Notes under the pieces: generated by a model
Told to the model about the DNA's origin: nothing
Databases searched by the model: none
Seen by the model: the letters and a program-made list of their open reading frames with translations, nothing else
Position numbers and translations under genes: made by a program
Shown here: positions 54,469 through 63,141 of the stretch, in pieces
Numbering within the stretch: the first letter of the stretch is position 1
Layout: each line of letters begins with the position of its first letter
Assembly: GCA_027449965.1 (NCBI GenBank)
Contig: DAIDKP010000015.1
Span: 62,001 to 126,000, forward strand
Direction of reading: 5' to 3'
Length of the DNA stretch: 64,000 bases
Source of the DNA: Acidobacteriaceae bacterium
GTDB taxonomy: Bacteria > Acidobacteriota > Terriglobia > Terriglobales > Acidobacteriaceae

Positions 54469-55521
54469 ATGTTGAAGAGTCGATCGTTGCGGGCCGTTGG
54501 GCTGGCATCTGCCTGTTTCCTGGCGTTGTCGGCGGTACTGAGAGCACAGCCCATGGGAGAGACCGATGGTTATCGTGTACTGAACAAGTGGAAGGTAGGC
54601 GGCGAAGGTGGATGGGATTACATGTCTGTCGATCCGGCGACGCGCGAACTCTATGTGACGCGCGGGCCGCACGTGCTGGTGCTGAACACGAGCACAGGCA
54701 AGGTGATTGCAGATATTTCCGGGTTCAAAGGCACGCATGGCGTCGTCTTTGACAGCGCAGGCAAACTTGGTTACATCTCTGATGGCGGATCGAATCAGGT
54801 GGCGGTGTTTGATCGGCATACTCATGCCGTGCTGGCCAGGGTGAGCACAGGCGTCAATCCGGATGGTTTGTTGTATGAGCCGTTCACGAAGACGGTGTGG
54901 GCGTTCAACGGGCGCAGCCATAGCGCAACGGTGATCGACACACACGATAATAAAGTGCTCGCGACGATTGACCTTCCGGGCAAGCCGGAGTTTCCCGCCT
55001 CGGATGGCAAAGGCTCAGTCTTTGTGAATATCGAAGACAAAAGCCTGTTGCAACACATCGATGCAAAGAGTATGAAGAAGCTGGAAGCATGGCCGCTGGC
55101 TCCGTGTGAGTCGCCGAGCGGTCTGGCCATCGATGCCGCGCATGAAAAGCTGTTTTCCGTTTGTGATGGCAAGGTGATGGCGGTGACGGACGGGGTGAGC
55201 GGCAAGGTCGTGGCAACGGTTCCGATTGGCGATGGACCGGATGCGGCGGCGTTTGATCCGATGCGCAAGCTGGTCTTCAGCTCAAATGGCGAAGGTGTGC
55301 TCACGGTGGTGCATCAGGATTCGCCGACCCGCTATTCGGTGATCGCGAATGTGCCGACGCAGCGCAGCGCGCGAACGATGGCCCTGGACGAAAAGATGGG
55401 TAGGGCATATCTGGTTGCCGCCCAGTTTGGACCTCGTCCCAAGCCGACAGCGACCAATCCTCATCCATGGCCGACGATTGTTCCGGGCAGCTTCACCGTG
55501 CTGGTTGTGGGCAAGGAGTAG
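54469..55521 (+). CDS. YncE-like beta-propeller protein, exported
   Basis: About 350 aa from ATG 54469, which has AAGGAG six bases upstream. A signal peptide (SLRAVGLASACFLALSAVL to RAQ) leads into a seven-bladed propeller of YVTN/YncE type: repeated strands such as DYMSVDPATRELYVTRGPHV, HGVVFDSAGKLGYISDGGSN, DGLLYEPFTKTVWAFNGRSH, SGLAIDAAHEKLFSVCDGKV and DAAAFDPMRKLVFSSNGEGV. Such proteins bind ligands or partners in the periplasm; no catalytic residues can be assigned. It is divergent from the efflux regulator (294 bp between), which could indicate shared regulation. Confidence 0.88.
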   Translation: MLKSRSLRAVGLASACFLALSAVLRAQPMGETDGYRVLNKWKVGGEGGWDYMSVDPATRELYVTRGPHVLVLNTSTGKVIADISGFKGTHGVVFDSAGKLGYISDGGSNQVAVFDRHTHAVLARVSTGVNPDGLLYEPFTKTVWAFNGRSHSATVIDTHDNKVLATIDLPGKPEFPASDGKGSVFVNIEDKSLLQHIDAKSMKKLEAWPLAPCESPSGLAIDAAHEKLFSVCDGKVMAVTDGVSGKVVATVPIGDGPDAAAFDPMRKLVFSSNGEGVLTVVHQDSPTRYSVIANVPTQRSARTMALDEKMGRAYLVAAQFGPRPKPTATNPHPWPTIVPGSFTVLVVGKE

Positions 55522-55543
55522 TGGAAGTTTTCAGGAAAATCGG

Positions 55544-55575
55544 AGCGGGAGGCGTGATGCGCTTCCCGCTTTTTT
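55544..55575 (+). terminator. Rho-independent terminator after the YncE-like gene
   Basis: AGCGGGAGGCG (55544-55554) pairs with CGCTTCCCGCT (55560-55570) over eleven positions with one G-T pair, a 5-nt loop, and a T-run (55570-55575). It lies 22 bp after the stop codon. Confidence 0.85.
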
Positions 55576-55593
55576 ATGCAATAGTTTAGGTTC

Positions 55594-56715
55594 ATGCGAA
55601 TTGTATTTTGCATCAGCACGCTGGCGATTGGCGGAGCAGAAAAACAGGCGTTGCTGATTGCCGAGCAGATGCGCAGGCGTGGTCATGTTGTCCTGATCCT
55701 GGTTCTCTTCAGCAGTTCTTCGATCGAGCTGGAGACGAAACTGCCCACCATGCGGCTGAACCAGCAGCGGAGTCTTGCGGGCTTTGTGCGTGCGTGGAGA
55801 ATTGCAAGATCGTTCCTCGATGCTTTTGGTGCCGACATCATTCACAGTCACACGTATCCGGCGAATTTGTTCGCGCGCCTGCTGCGCCTGAGTGGAAGCT
55901 CAGGCGCAGTGCTGCACACGTTTCACAATGTCCTGGAAGGTGGGCTGGCGCGCCGATGGCTTTATCGCGCCACGAGCCGCGCGATGACCGCATCAACGGC
56001 GGTGAGCGAGGCGGTACTCACGCGGATGATCCAGGACAGAATTGCACGGACTGAGCGGATCGATGTGATTCCCAATGGCATTGTGATGGAAGCCTTTCAT
56101 GCGAATTCAAGGCGGCGCGCTGAAGTGCGAAGAGAGCTTGGCGTCGAAGGGCGATTTGTGTGGATTGCCGTGGGGCGTGTGGCGCGCGCGAAGGATTATC
56201 CGACGTTGCTGGAAGCCTTTTGCATCGTTCGCGAGCAGGATCAGAACTGCCGATTGTGGATCGTGGGTGGAGTCGCACAGGATCGGCATGAACAGGAGAA
56301 TCTGCAACTGGCAAAGACGTTGGATTCGGTTGAGGGTGCGCACTGGCTGGGCGCGCAGACGGATGTAATGTCGCTGCTCAATGCGGCCGATGGTTTTGTG
56401 TTGTCTTCCGCGTGGGAGGGCGCGCCGCTGGTGATTGCCGAAGCGATGGCGATGAAGCTTCCCGTGGTAGCCACCGATGTGGGCGGAGTGGCGGAAATTC
56501 TAGGCGGTTGTGGTGAGGTGGTTTCAGCCGGCAGTGCTGCGGCTTTGGCAGACGGAATGCTGCGCGTGATGCAAAGCTCGCGTGAAGCGATTTTGCAGAG
56601 GACGGATGCGGGGCGCGTTCGCGTGGAACGATATTTTGTGATGGAACAGATTGCGACGCAGTGGGAAGCGTACTACGGTGGGCTGGTTGAAGCGCAAAAG
56701 GAATTCAAGGGATGA
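55594..56715 (+). CDS. Family 4 glycosyltransferase
   Basis: GT-B-fold glycosyltransferase of about 373 aa using a nucleotide sugar. The N-terminal domain opens with the acceptor-binding Gly-rich turn CISTLAIGGAEKQALLIAEQ. The C-terminal domain begins near VWIAVGRVARAKDYPTLLEA and has the GT4 Glu-x7-Glu motif in EGAPLVIAEAMAMKLPVVAT followed by DVGGVAEI. It likely works on surface glycan at the inner face of the membrane. It overlaps the next gene by 4 bp (ATGA, 56712-56715). There is no strong Shine-Dalgarno in front of ATG 55594, but the start fits the family. Confidence 0.92.
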   Translation: MRIVFCISTLAIGGAEKQALLIAEQMRRRGHVVLILVLFSSSSIELETKLPTMRLNQQRSLAGFVRAWRIARSFLDAFGADIIHSHTYPANLFARLLRLSGSSGAVLHTFHNVLEGGLARRWLYRATSRAMTASTAVSEAVLTRMIQDRIARTERIDVIPNGIVMEAFHANSRRRAEVRRELGVEGRFVWIAVGRVARAKDYPTLLEAFCIVREQDQNCRLWIVGGVAQDRHEQENLQLAKTLDSVEGAHWLGAQTDVMSLLNAADGFVLSSAWEGAPLVIAEAMAMKLPVVATDVGGVAEILGGCGEVVSAGSAAALADGMLRVMQSSREAILQRTDAGRVRVERYFVMEQIATQWEAYYGGLVEAQKEFKG

Positions 56716-58091
56716 TGAAGACGATGGGACGCGAACCGAGGCCGGGTTGGCGCGATGTCGCCTGGCCAATGGCAGCCGCTGTGGCAGCGCGCCTTGTTCT
56801 GCTGCTTTTTGTTGTTCGAGCAACCGGGCTTGCGTCAATTCTGGCAGGCGACAGCATGAGCTATCTCAGGCCGGGAGCAGAACTGCTTCGACATGGTTGT
56901 TTCTGTTCCGATGGCTTGCCGGAGATGGATCGTACGCCGGGGTATCCTCTGTTTGCGATGGGTACGGGAAGCCTGTGGGGAGCGGTGCTGCTGACTGTGC
57001 TGGCGCAGATTGGGCTTGCGGCGCTGAGTGTCTGGCTGGTGAGAAGGATCAGCTTTGAGCTGTTGCGCGATGCGCGTGGCTCGATTGCCGCGGCTTGGCT
57101 GATGGCTTTGGAACCGCTGTCTCTGGAGTACTCTCTGCGTGTGCTTTCCGAGACACTGTTTGTCGTTCTTCTGCTGGTTTTTCTGTGGCTGATGATGCGT
57201 TCCATCGTTAAGCCGGCGATGCAGAAAATGGCGTTGGCCGCCGCTGTGCTGGCAGCGATGGCCTATGTTCGGCCCGTTGCCTATTGGCTGGCGGTGCCGG
57301 TGGTGTTGTTTCTGCTGACCATGAGAATGCTGCAAAGCGCTGAAGTGGCTCAGGCGCAGCGGCCACGCGGGCATCAATGGAAAGCTGTCACGGTCTTCGC
57401 ATTGGTTTTCCTTGCGTTGGTTGCTCCGTGGCAGATTCGCAATCTGCGGGTAGCAAACTATGCCGGCTTTTCTTCGATTGCGGACAAGAATCTGTACTTC
57501 TATGAGGCGGGCGCTGTGCTGGCGCGGGAGTCTCACGAATCGCTGGAGGCATGGCAGTTGCAAGTGGGCAAGGACGATCGTATGCGCTGGTCGAAGCTGC
57601 ACCTTGAGCAGCTTTCGTGGACCGTGGCACGGCACGTTGAATGGTTACGCAGGGACGGCTTGCAGGTGTTGCGACAGCATCCCTGGGTCTTTTTTGAGAC
57701 CTACGTTGCCGGTGAGATAAGACTGCTCTTTGCCCCGGGCGCATCCGAGTTGTTTCGGTTGATCGGGCTGCATCCGCCGGGAAGAGCAGGACTCATCGAG
57801 AGGCAGTGGATGTTGCCCCAGTGGATGGTGGCCATGTGCATGGAAGCGTTTCTGCTGTTGCTTTATGGTTTTGCAGCGCGCATGTGGTTTGCCCTGCGTA
57901 TGCGAAAGGAGCGCGTGGTTCGACCGACAGTGCTGTGGATGTTGGCGGTCATTGCCGTGTATTTTCTGGCTGTTTCCGGCGGAGGGCAGGCTGTCAGTCG
58001 GCTGCGTCTGCCGGTGATGCCGATTCTGTGCATTTTTGCCGGTGAGGGAATCGCGCAGACGGTGAAGAGTGGTGACCCCGGCAGGATTTGA
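56712..58091 (+). CDS. Polytopic membrane protein, ArnT/GT39-like glycosyltransferase
   Basis: About 459 aa with around ten TM helices. The first periplasmic loop has the catalytic-type Asp in LAGDSMSYLRPGAELLRHGC and a following EMDRTPGYPLF segment (the common YxxxPGYP pattern of GT-C/PMT-2 proteins), which suggests transfer of a sugar from a polyprenyl-phosphate donor. Long helices such as VVLLLVFLWLMMRSIV, VAYWLAVPVVLFLLTM and AVIAVYFLAVSGGG follow. It overlaps the GT4 gene, so both probably act in one surface-glycan pathway. Its last seven codons and stop run into the antisense tRNA-Arg gene. Confidence 0.85.
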   Translation: MMKTMGREPRPGWRDVAWPMAAAVAARLVLLLFVVRATGLASILAGDSMSYLRPGAELLRHGCFCSDGLPEMDRTPGYPLFAMGTGSLWGAVLLTVLAQIGLAALSVWLVRRISFELLRDARGSIAAAWLMALEPLSLEYSLRVLSETLFVVLLLVFLWLMMRSIVKPAMQKMALAAAVLAAMAYVRPVAYWLAVPVVLFLLTMRMLQSAEVAQAQRPRGHQWKAVTVFALVFLALVAPWQIRNLRVANYAGFSSIADKNLYFYEAGAVLARESHESLEAWQLQVGKDDRMRWSKLHLEQLSWTVARHVEWLRRDGLQVLRQHPWVFFETYVAGEIRLLFAPGASELFRLIGLHPPGRAGLIERQWMLPQWMVAMCMEAFLLLLYGFAARMWFALRMRKERVVRPTVLWMLAVIAVYFLAVSGGGQAVSRLRLPVMPILCIFAGEGIAQTVKSGDPGRI

Positions 58092-58146
58092 ACCTGCGAC
58101 CTCCGGTTTAGGAAACCGCTGCTCTATCCAGCTGAGCTACGGGGCC
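58070..58146 (-). tRNA. tRNA-Arg (anticodon CCU)
   Basis: On the minus strand a complete cloverleaf can be folded: acceptor stem GGCCCCG with CGGGGTC (one G-U pair), D-arm GCTC/GAGC, anticodon loop TTCCTAA (CCT at its centre), T-arm GCAGG-TTCAAAT-CCTGC, discriminator A and an encoded CCA (58070-58072). The body runs 58146 to 58073. Base pair 27-43 of the anticodon stem appears to be G-G; the other four pairs are sound. The 3' half overlaps the end of the convergent membrane-protein gene by 22 bp. Confidence 0.93.
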
Positions 58147-58201
58147 ATATTCAGCATCCAATCGGATTGTATCGCAATCGGGATTTTTTTCGTCCGCCCG
58201 T

Positions 58202-59002
58202 TCACTTCCCAAAGCAGTACGTAATCTCCGCCAGCCCATTGTCGATGCCGGGATTGTAGTTCGCCGTGTCATGGTTGGAGATATGGTGGTAGCGATAATC
58301 GAGACGCAGCGAACGCTTCTTGCCGCGGAAGATTTCGATTCCTGCGCCAAAATCGAATGCGAAGTTGAAGTGGCCGGCACCCTGCACCGGAATCGCATGG
58401 GTTGAGTAGATATAGCCGCCGTGCCCTACCAGAAAGGGCTGGATGCCATGACGCGGAATAAAGTTCCACTGAAAGCCGACCGGCATCATCCCTTCGCCAA
58501 TCGTCCAGCGGCGCGAGCACGTTGTGGTTTCACTGGTTGTGTATGTAACGCCATGTGCCGTAACCGGAGGAGCTGGAACTGTGGTGCCTGCGACGCAATT
58601 TGTATATGGTTCAAAGACCCCTGAAATTTGATAGGGAGGCGCATTGGACGGAGTCACTGTCAGAACACTGACATCCACCGGGTCGCTTTCCAGCGCCACC
58701 GGCATGATCTCGCCGTGGTACTGCCAGTTCACCACCTTGCCTGCCCAGATGCGCCGACCATACGTGGCCCCTATGTTCAGTAGCTTGCGGTTTTCCGCAG
58801 CACCCATCAGGATGTGGCTGGAGTCATTGGAGTAGGCGAAGAAAAAACCGAAGGTATTGGTGCGGATATAGGCGTTCTGCGCCTTGCCCGGTTTTGGTGT
58901 CACCTGAGCCGGAAGCAGCGTGGCGGCGATCATCAGGACAAACAGCGCAAAGCGCGTCGCCAGGCTATGGATGCTACGGAACATTCGGAGCATGTGTCTC
59001 AT
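58202..59002 (-). CDS. PagL-like lipid A 3-O-deacylase
   Basis: Outer-membrane protein of about 266 aa predicted to remove the 3-position acyl chain from lipid A. A signal peptide (RFALFVLMIAATLLPAQ) is followed by an eight-strand-barrel-like chain with alternating residues. The catalytic His-Ser pair is visible in RLDYRYHHISNHDTANYNPG, matching the PagL active-site HxS(N) pattern, followed by GIDNGLAEITYCF at the end. ATG codons at 59002, 58993 and 58984 are all possible starts; GAGG (59003-59006) is best spaced for 58993. It lies beside surface-glycan genes and downstream of the tRNA-Arg in map order. Confidence 0.85.
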   Translation of the reverse strand: MRHMLRMFRSIHSLATRFALFVLMIAATLLPAQVTPKPGKAQNAYIRTNTFGFFFAYSNDSSHILMGAAENRKLLNIGATYGRRIWAGKVVNWQYHGEIMPVALESDPVDVSVLTVTPSNAPPYQISGVFEPYTNCVAGTTVPAPPVTAHGVTYTTSETTTCSRRWTIGEGMMPVGFQWNFIPRHGIQPFLVGHGGYIYSTHAIPVQGAGHFNFAFDFGAGIEIFRGKKRSLRLDYRYHHISNHDTANYNPGIDNGLAEITYCFGK

Positions 59003-59067
59003 CCTCGCGCAATCGTACCAGAGGCCGACTCATGACAAGGCACGAAACAAGCAGTTAAACTAAAGCT

Positions 59068-60300
59068 ATGGCAGATATCCAGCGTCGTAAGTCGGTCACC
59101 GTCAAAGTTGGTTCCGTTCGAGTCGGTTGGGAAGTTCCCGTCGTAGTGCAGTCGATGACGAATACGGACACAGCAGATGTTGCCTCCACCATCAATCAGG
59201 TGGAAGCGCTGGCCCTGGCCGGGTCAGAGATTGTGCGCGTTACGGTCAACAATGAAGACGCCGCCGCTGCGGTGCCAAAGATCGTGGAAGGACTGGCAAA
59301 GCGCGGAATTACGGTCCCGATCGTCGGCGATTTTCACTACAACGGCCATCTGCTGCTGACGAAGTTTCCCGGTTGCGCGGAGACGCTGGCCAAATATCGC
59401 ATCAATCCCGGCAATGTTTCGATTGGCCGCAAGGACGATGACAACTTCCGCACCATGGTGGAGGTGGCCGTGCGCCACCAGAAGCCGGTGCGGATCGGCG
59501 TGAACTGGGGTTCGCTGGATCAGGCTCTGTTGACGCGCATGATGGACGAGAACAACCAGAGCGCCACGCCACGGCCCGCGCGCGACGTGATGATGGAGGC
59601 GATGGTTGTCTCTGCGCTGGACAATGCGGCTGCGGCGGAGCGCTATGGGCTGCGCCGCGACCAGATTATCCTTTCCGCCAAGGTGAGCGGGGTGCGCGAC
59701 CTGATCGATGTGTATACGAATCTGGCGGCGCGCTGCGACTATGCGCTGCATCTGGGGCTGACCGAAGCCGGGATGGGGTCGAAGGGAATTGTGGCCTCGG
59801 CTGCGGGACTGGCCCCGCTACTGCTGGCGGGCATTGGCGACACGATCCGCGTGAGCCTGACGCCTGCTCCGGGCGGCGCGCGCACCGAAGAGGTCCACGT
59901 CGCGCAGCAGATTCTGCAATCGCTGGGCATCCGTAGCTTCATGCCACAGGTGACAAGCTGCCCCGGCTGCGGGCGCACGACCAGCACCTACTTTCAGGAG
60001 CTTGCCGAGCAGATTCAGGGCTATCTGCGAACGTCGATGCCGGAGTGGCGGAAGCAGTATCCGGGCGTGGAAGAGCTGAAGCTGGCCGTGATGGGCTGCG
60101 TGGTCAACGGCCCCGGAGAATCCAAGCATGCCAACCTCGGCATCAGCCTGCCAGGGACGTTTGAAGAGCCGAAAGCGCCAGTCTACGTCGATGGGAAGCT
60201 ATTCACCACGCTGCGTGGCGACAACATCGTCAACGAGTTCAAGGAAATTCTCGACCGCTACGTCGAGGAGCACTACGGAGCCGTTTCAGCCGGACGCTGA
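59068..60300 (+). CDS. ispG: 4-hydroxy-3-methylbut-2-enyl diphosphate synthase (flavodoxin/ferredoxin)
   Basis: Iron-sulfur enzyme of the MEP isoprenoid pathway that converts MEcPP to HMBPP. About 410 aa. The N-terminal TIM barrel shows [37 protein letters not shown] and [14 protein letters not shown]. The C-terminal cluster domain has the Cys ligands in [20 protein letters not shown] and [19 protein letters not shown] with the conserved Glu. Start ATG 59068 fits the family ([15 protein letters not shown]). No other isoprenoid genes are nearby. It is divergent from the PagL-like gene (65 bp between). Confidence 0.95.
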   Translation: MADIQRRKSVTVKVGSVRVGWEVPVVVQSMTNTDTADVASTINQVEALALAGSEIVRVTVNNEDAAAAVPKIVEGLAKRGITVPIVGDFHYNGHLLLTKFPGCAETLAKYRINPGNVSIGRKDDDNFRTMVEVAVRHQKPVRIGVNWGSLDQALLTRMMDENNQSATPRPARDVMMEAMVVSALDNAAAAERYGLRRDQIILSAKVSGVRDLIDVYTNLAARCDYALHLGLTEAGMGSKGIVASAAGLAPLLLAGIGDTIRVSLTPAPGGARTEEVHVAQQILQSLGIRSFMPQVTSCPGCGRTTSTYFQELAEQIQGYLRTSMPEWRKQYPGVEELKLAVMGCVVNGPGESKHANLGISLPGTFEEPKAPVYVDGKLFTTLRGDNIVNEFKEILDRYVEEHYGAVSAGR

Positions 60301-60400
60301 TCCGCGCTGATTCATGCGTGAAATATCCGTTATGGTTTTCTCCCGCTTGCCTCGATTTTTTCTGGAATAAACATTTGGCAGACGATTCCGTGGTGGGTGT

Positions 60401-62422
60401 ATGCTTGAGCCACGAGAATTCACAATGGAAATTTATGTCGAGATGGAACGGTGTGCTCGGCAATCCGCCGCGCCTGATGAGATGGTCTTCAGCGGGTCTT
60501 GGAATTACGGAATTCGCCATTGCGTGCTCATTTCCCTGTTATTGCTCGGTATTGTCAGCGGAGCGGCTTACGCAAGCTCCCCACCTGTTTCCATGCCACC
60601 CATCGCTCCTGGCATGGGCCGGGTGTTGATTTATAGGCCATGGCACTATGCCGCAAGTGCGGCAGGCGTCAGTGTTGCACTGAATGGGAATTTCGTTGGC
60701 ATGTGCCGCGCCCGTAAATATTTTTATGTAGATATGCCGCCCGGCGTTTACTACATGCGTGGATACTTCATTCAATTTGGCGGCATCTATAACGCTGTTG
60801 CGCAGACATTTGGTGTACAGGCCGGTAAAACAGCGAATCTGCGGCTGAATATAGGCAGCACTTACTCCGTCGAAATGATGCCATCGGATACCGCTGCAAA
60901 CGATCTGAACCATCTCCATTTTGACGAATCGGCTACAGCAGATAAGGATCGTCAATCCGAAAAGCACATTCAGAAGGCGAAGCAGGACTTTGCCAACTAT
61001 CTGCAGTCGTCCGGCATTCCGATAGCTGCTTCCACCACGGCTGCAACCACGTCCGCTCAGCCTGGCACTGGGAGCATGTTATGGAAAGCTCCACCCGTAA
61101 TGGCTCATGCTGAGCAACCAACCGCCTCGCTGCTTGGGGGCACAGTTGCATCGGCAAACACATCATCTGCCAGTGTCATGCCCAGCGGTACGCCGGTTGC
61201 TCTCGTTCTGAACGCTCACTGCCCTCACGATCCGGATCCGCTGGGAGTGGTAAGCGGCAGTTTATACTCCGGGTGTAAACCAAAAGAGATGAATCAGCTT
61301 CGCGACTGGATAATCAGCGATCTCGCGCCGCACGGCATTCAGGTGTTGCAGACGAATACCGGCTTTCTCTATCAGTTCGGGATTACGGTTACCAAAGACA
61401 TGGACAAGCGGCCCAGTACGCTTTTGCCCTTCAGCGACTTCATGGCTGGTACAGTCATGTTTGAAGCTACGTATCAGATTCAGGATGCGGGCGGGCATGT
61501 TCTGGCATCCGGCACTGTCGCGCATCAGGGGCCGGACAAACGCCCCGTGGACGAGGCAAAGCTGTTTGCGCAGAAGATTGCCAGCACATTGTCTGCTGTT
61601 CCCGTAGTGCCTACAGCGCTTCCGTCATCGTCAACACAGCTACCAGCCGTTGCTGCGGGCACTGCCTCGTCAATTTCCCCGGCTTCGGCTCAGACGACGA
61701 CGGCTGGTCAGGTCTCGTCAGAAAGCAGTTCAGGCACACTCACGCAGGCTGAGGTAAATCTGTATGAAATTGTTGCCAAAGCTTATCGTTCTCTGGCCAT
61801 GAAACCGCAGCCGAGCGATGCAGCGCGCGCCCAGGATCGTATCGCGGAAGAACTGATGTCTACCGGTGACTTTCAAGGTGCGGCAGCCGCTTATCGCGCA
61901 ACTCTCACCACGGATGCGTGGTGGCCCCAGGAATATCGTGGACTAGCACTCGCTCTCAGTCAGGCCGGACATTCTGAAATAGCCATCCTCTGGATGCAGC
62001 GCTACCTTGCCTTTGTGCCCGAAGCTCCCGACGCGCCACAGATGCAGGCAAAACTCAATGCCTGGACACGACAGATGCCGCCCGCACCTGCGCGAACTGT
62101 CCCCGCACTGCCCCCCGGCGAGCATCTGGGCATTATTGCAAGCGATACCCCTGGAGTGGTTGCCGCTGCACTTGGACATCCGGATATGAAAAGCGCTCTG
62201 ATTACCTTCGTCTATCCTGGCTCCATCGGAGAAAATGCGGGACTTCAGAAGGGCGATCTGGTGTTGAGTTGTGGAGGCAATCCGGTAGGCAGCGCACTGA
62301 ATCTGGCCCACTGCATCTCCGCAACTGCTCCCGGGACGACCATTCCTCTTATCGTTCAGCGAGAAACGGCGAATATTCCGATCCAGGTTTCGTTCTCTTC
62401 GTCGCACCAAGACGTTATCTGA
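60401..62422 (+). CDS. Exported protein with DUF2846-like, TPR-like and C-terminal PDZ domains
   Basis: About 673 aa from ATG 60401; ATGs at 60425, 60443 and 60482 are alternatives, and 60482 gives the neatest signal peptide (IRHCVLISLLLLGIVSG to AAYA). The N-terminal domain (about 70-150) looks like DUF2846: GMGRVLIYRP, VALNGNFVGMC, YFYVDMPPGVYYMRG. A middle domain (about 265-410) has NQLRDWIISDLAPHGIQVL and AGTVMFEATYQIQDAGGHVL and no family I know. After a Ser/Thr-rich linker, a TPR-like pair (STGDFQGAAAAYRATLTTDA) precedes a PDZ domain (ITFVYPGSIGENAGLQKGDL). No protease triad is visible. The mix suggests an envelope scaffold that binds partners or peptides. Confidence 0.72.
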   Translation: MLEPREFTMEIYVEMERCARQSAAPDEMVFSGSWNYGIRHCVLISLLLLGIVSGAAYASSPPVSMPPIAPGMGRVLIYRPWHYAASAAGVSVALNGNFVGMCRARKYFYVDMPPGVYYMRGYFIQFGGIYNAVAQTFGVQAGKTANLRLNIGSTYSVEMMPSDTAANDLNHLHFDESATADKDRQSEKHIQKAKQDFANYLQSSGIPIAASTTAATTSAQPGTGSMLWKAPPVMAHAEQPTASLLGGTVASANTSSASVMPSGTPVALVLNAHCPHDPDPLGVVSGSLYSGCKPKEMNQLRDWIISDLAPHGIQVLQTNTGFLYQFGITVTKDMDKRPSTLLPFSDFMAGTVMFEATYQIQDAGGHVLASGTVAHQGPDKRPVDEAKLFAQKIASTLSAVPVVPTALPSSSTQLPAVAAGTASSISPASAQTTTAGQVSSESSSGTLTQAEVNLYEIVAKAYRSLAMKPQPSDAARAQDRIAEELMSTGDFQGAAAAYRATLTTDAWWPQEYRGLALALSQAGHSEIAILWMQRYLAFVPEAPDAPQMQAKLNAWTRQMPPAPARTVPALPPGEHLGIIASDTPGVVAAALGHPDMKSALITFVYPGSIGENAGLQKGDLVLSCGGNPVGSALNLAHCISATAPGTTIPLIVQRETANIPIQVSFSSSHQDVI

Positions 62423-62518
62423 CGCGAGGGAATTTCGAAGCTGCTAAGACATTTTGCGGTTACATTGCCGGAATTTTTTTAGTATGGATGGTCGATGTCG
62501 TTCTTGCGACGACTTCTC

Positions 62519-62875
62519 TCAGCGTTGCAACAGCATCTTTACGCCCAGACCGATCAGCACCAGGGCAAAGATACGGCGCAGCATCACATCCGGAACGTAC
62601 TGCGCTCCCCAACCGCCCACCCAGCCGCCAATTGTGAACCCGGCCGCCAGCAGCATACCCACCTTCAGGTCGGCGTTGCCGTCACGATAGTAGGCCCAGA
62701 AAGCCAGAATGCCCACTGGCAGCAGCAGCGCCGCCAGCGACGTTCCCTGTGCCTTGCGCTGATCCATGTGGAAGAGCCACACCAGAGCGGGGACCAGAAA
62801 TATCCCGCCGCCGATTCCGATAATGCCGGAAATGATGCCTACCGCAAATCCAAGCAGTAAGGTGAGCCAGATCAA
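62519..62875 (-). CDS. Half-size TauE/SafE family membrane transporter
   Basis: About 118 aa if it starts at TTG 62875, which has AGGAGG (62881-62886) five bases upstream; the ATG at 62953 would add non-hydrophobic sequence. It contains one TauE/SafE repeat: LGFAVGIISGIIGIGGGIFL with the Gly-rich signature, LFHMDQRKAQGTSLAALLLP, VGMLLAAGFTIGGWVGGWGA and LRRIFALVLIGLGVKMLLQR, giving four TM helices. Full members are about 250 aa with two such repeats, so this protein would have to dimerise. The family exports sulfite or other organosulfur/anion substrates; the actual substrate is unknown. Confidence 0.82.
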   Translation of the reverse strand: MIWLTLLLGFAVGIISGIIGIGGGIFLVPALVWLFHMDQRKAQGTSLAALLLPVGILAFWAYYRDGNADLKVGMLLAAGFTIGGWVGGWGAQYVPDVMLRRIFALVLIGLGVKMLLQR

Positions 62876-63141
62876 GCAAGCCTCCTGTGGGCAATTCGTG
62901 TAGCGATTCGTGGGGTAATCCGTGCAGCCCGTTCGTACCAACCCACCTGCCACGCGCCTCTTCCATTGCTTTGGTCTATAGCATACGCGAACCGGTCACC
63001 GTGCCGCCTGTGAATCCACGGCGAACGCAGTGTTACAAATTCATCGTAGATTCGCAATTTTTGATTTGTTCTGGTCTAGGCTGTTACTAGTTGATCGCGG
63101 ATGCCATCCCGGTCAGCGCAGCAAAATTCGAAGGCAGGGAA

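Noticed and set aside
58070..58146. Integrated mobile element at the tRNA-Arg gene
   Set aside because: No integrase, no direct repeat of the tRNA 3' end was noticed in the flanks, and neighbouring genes look native.
58147..58201. Possible terminator with a T-run between tRNA-Arg and the PagL-like gene
   Set aside because: The T-run is on the plus strand while both neighbouring genes are transcribed from the minus strand, and the stem is only about 5 bp.
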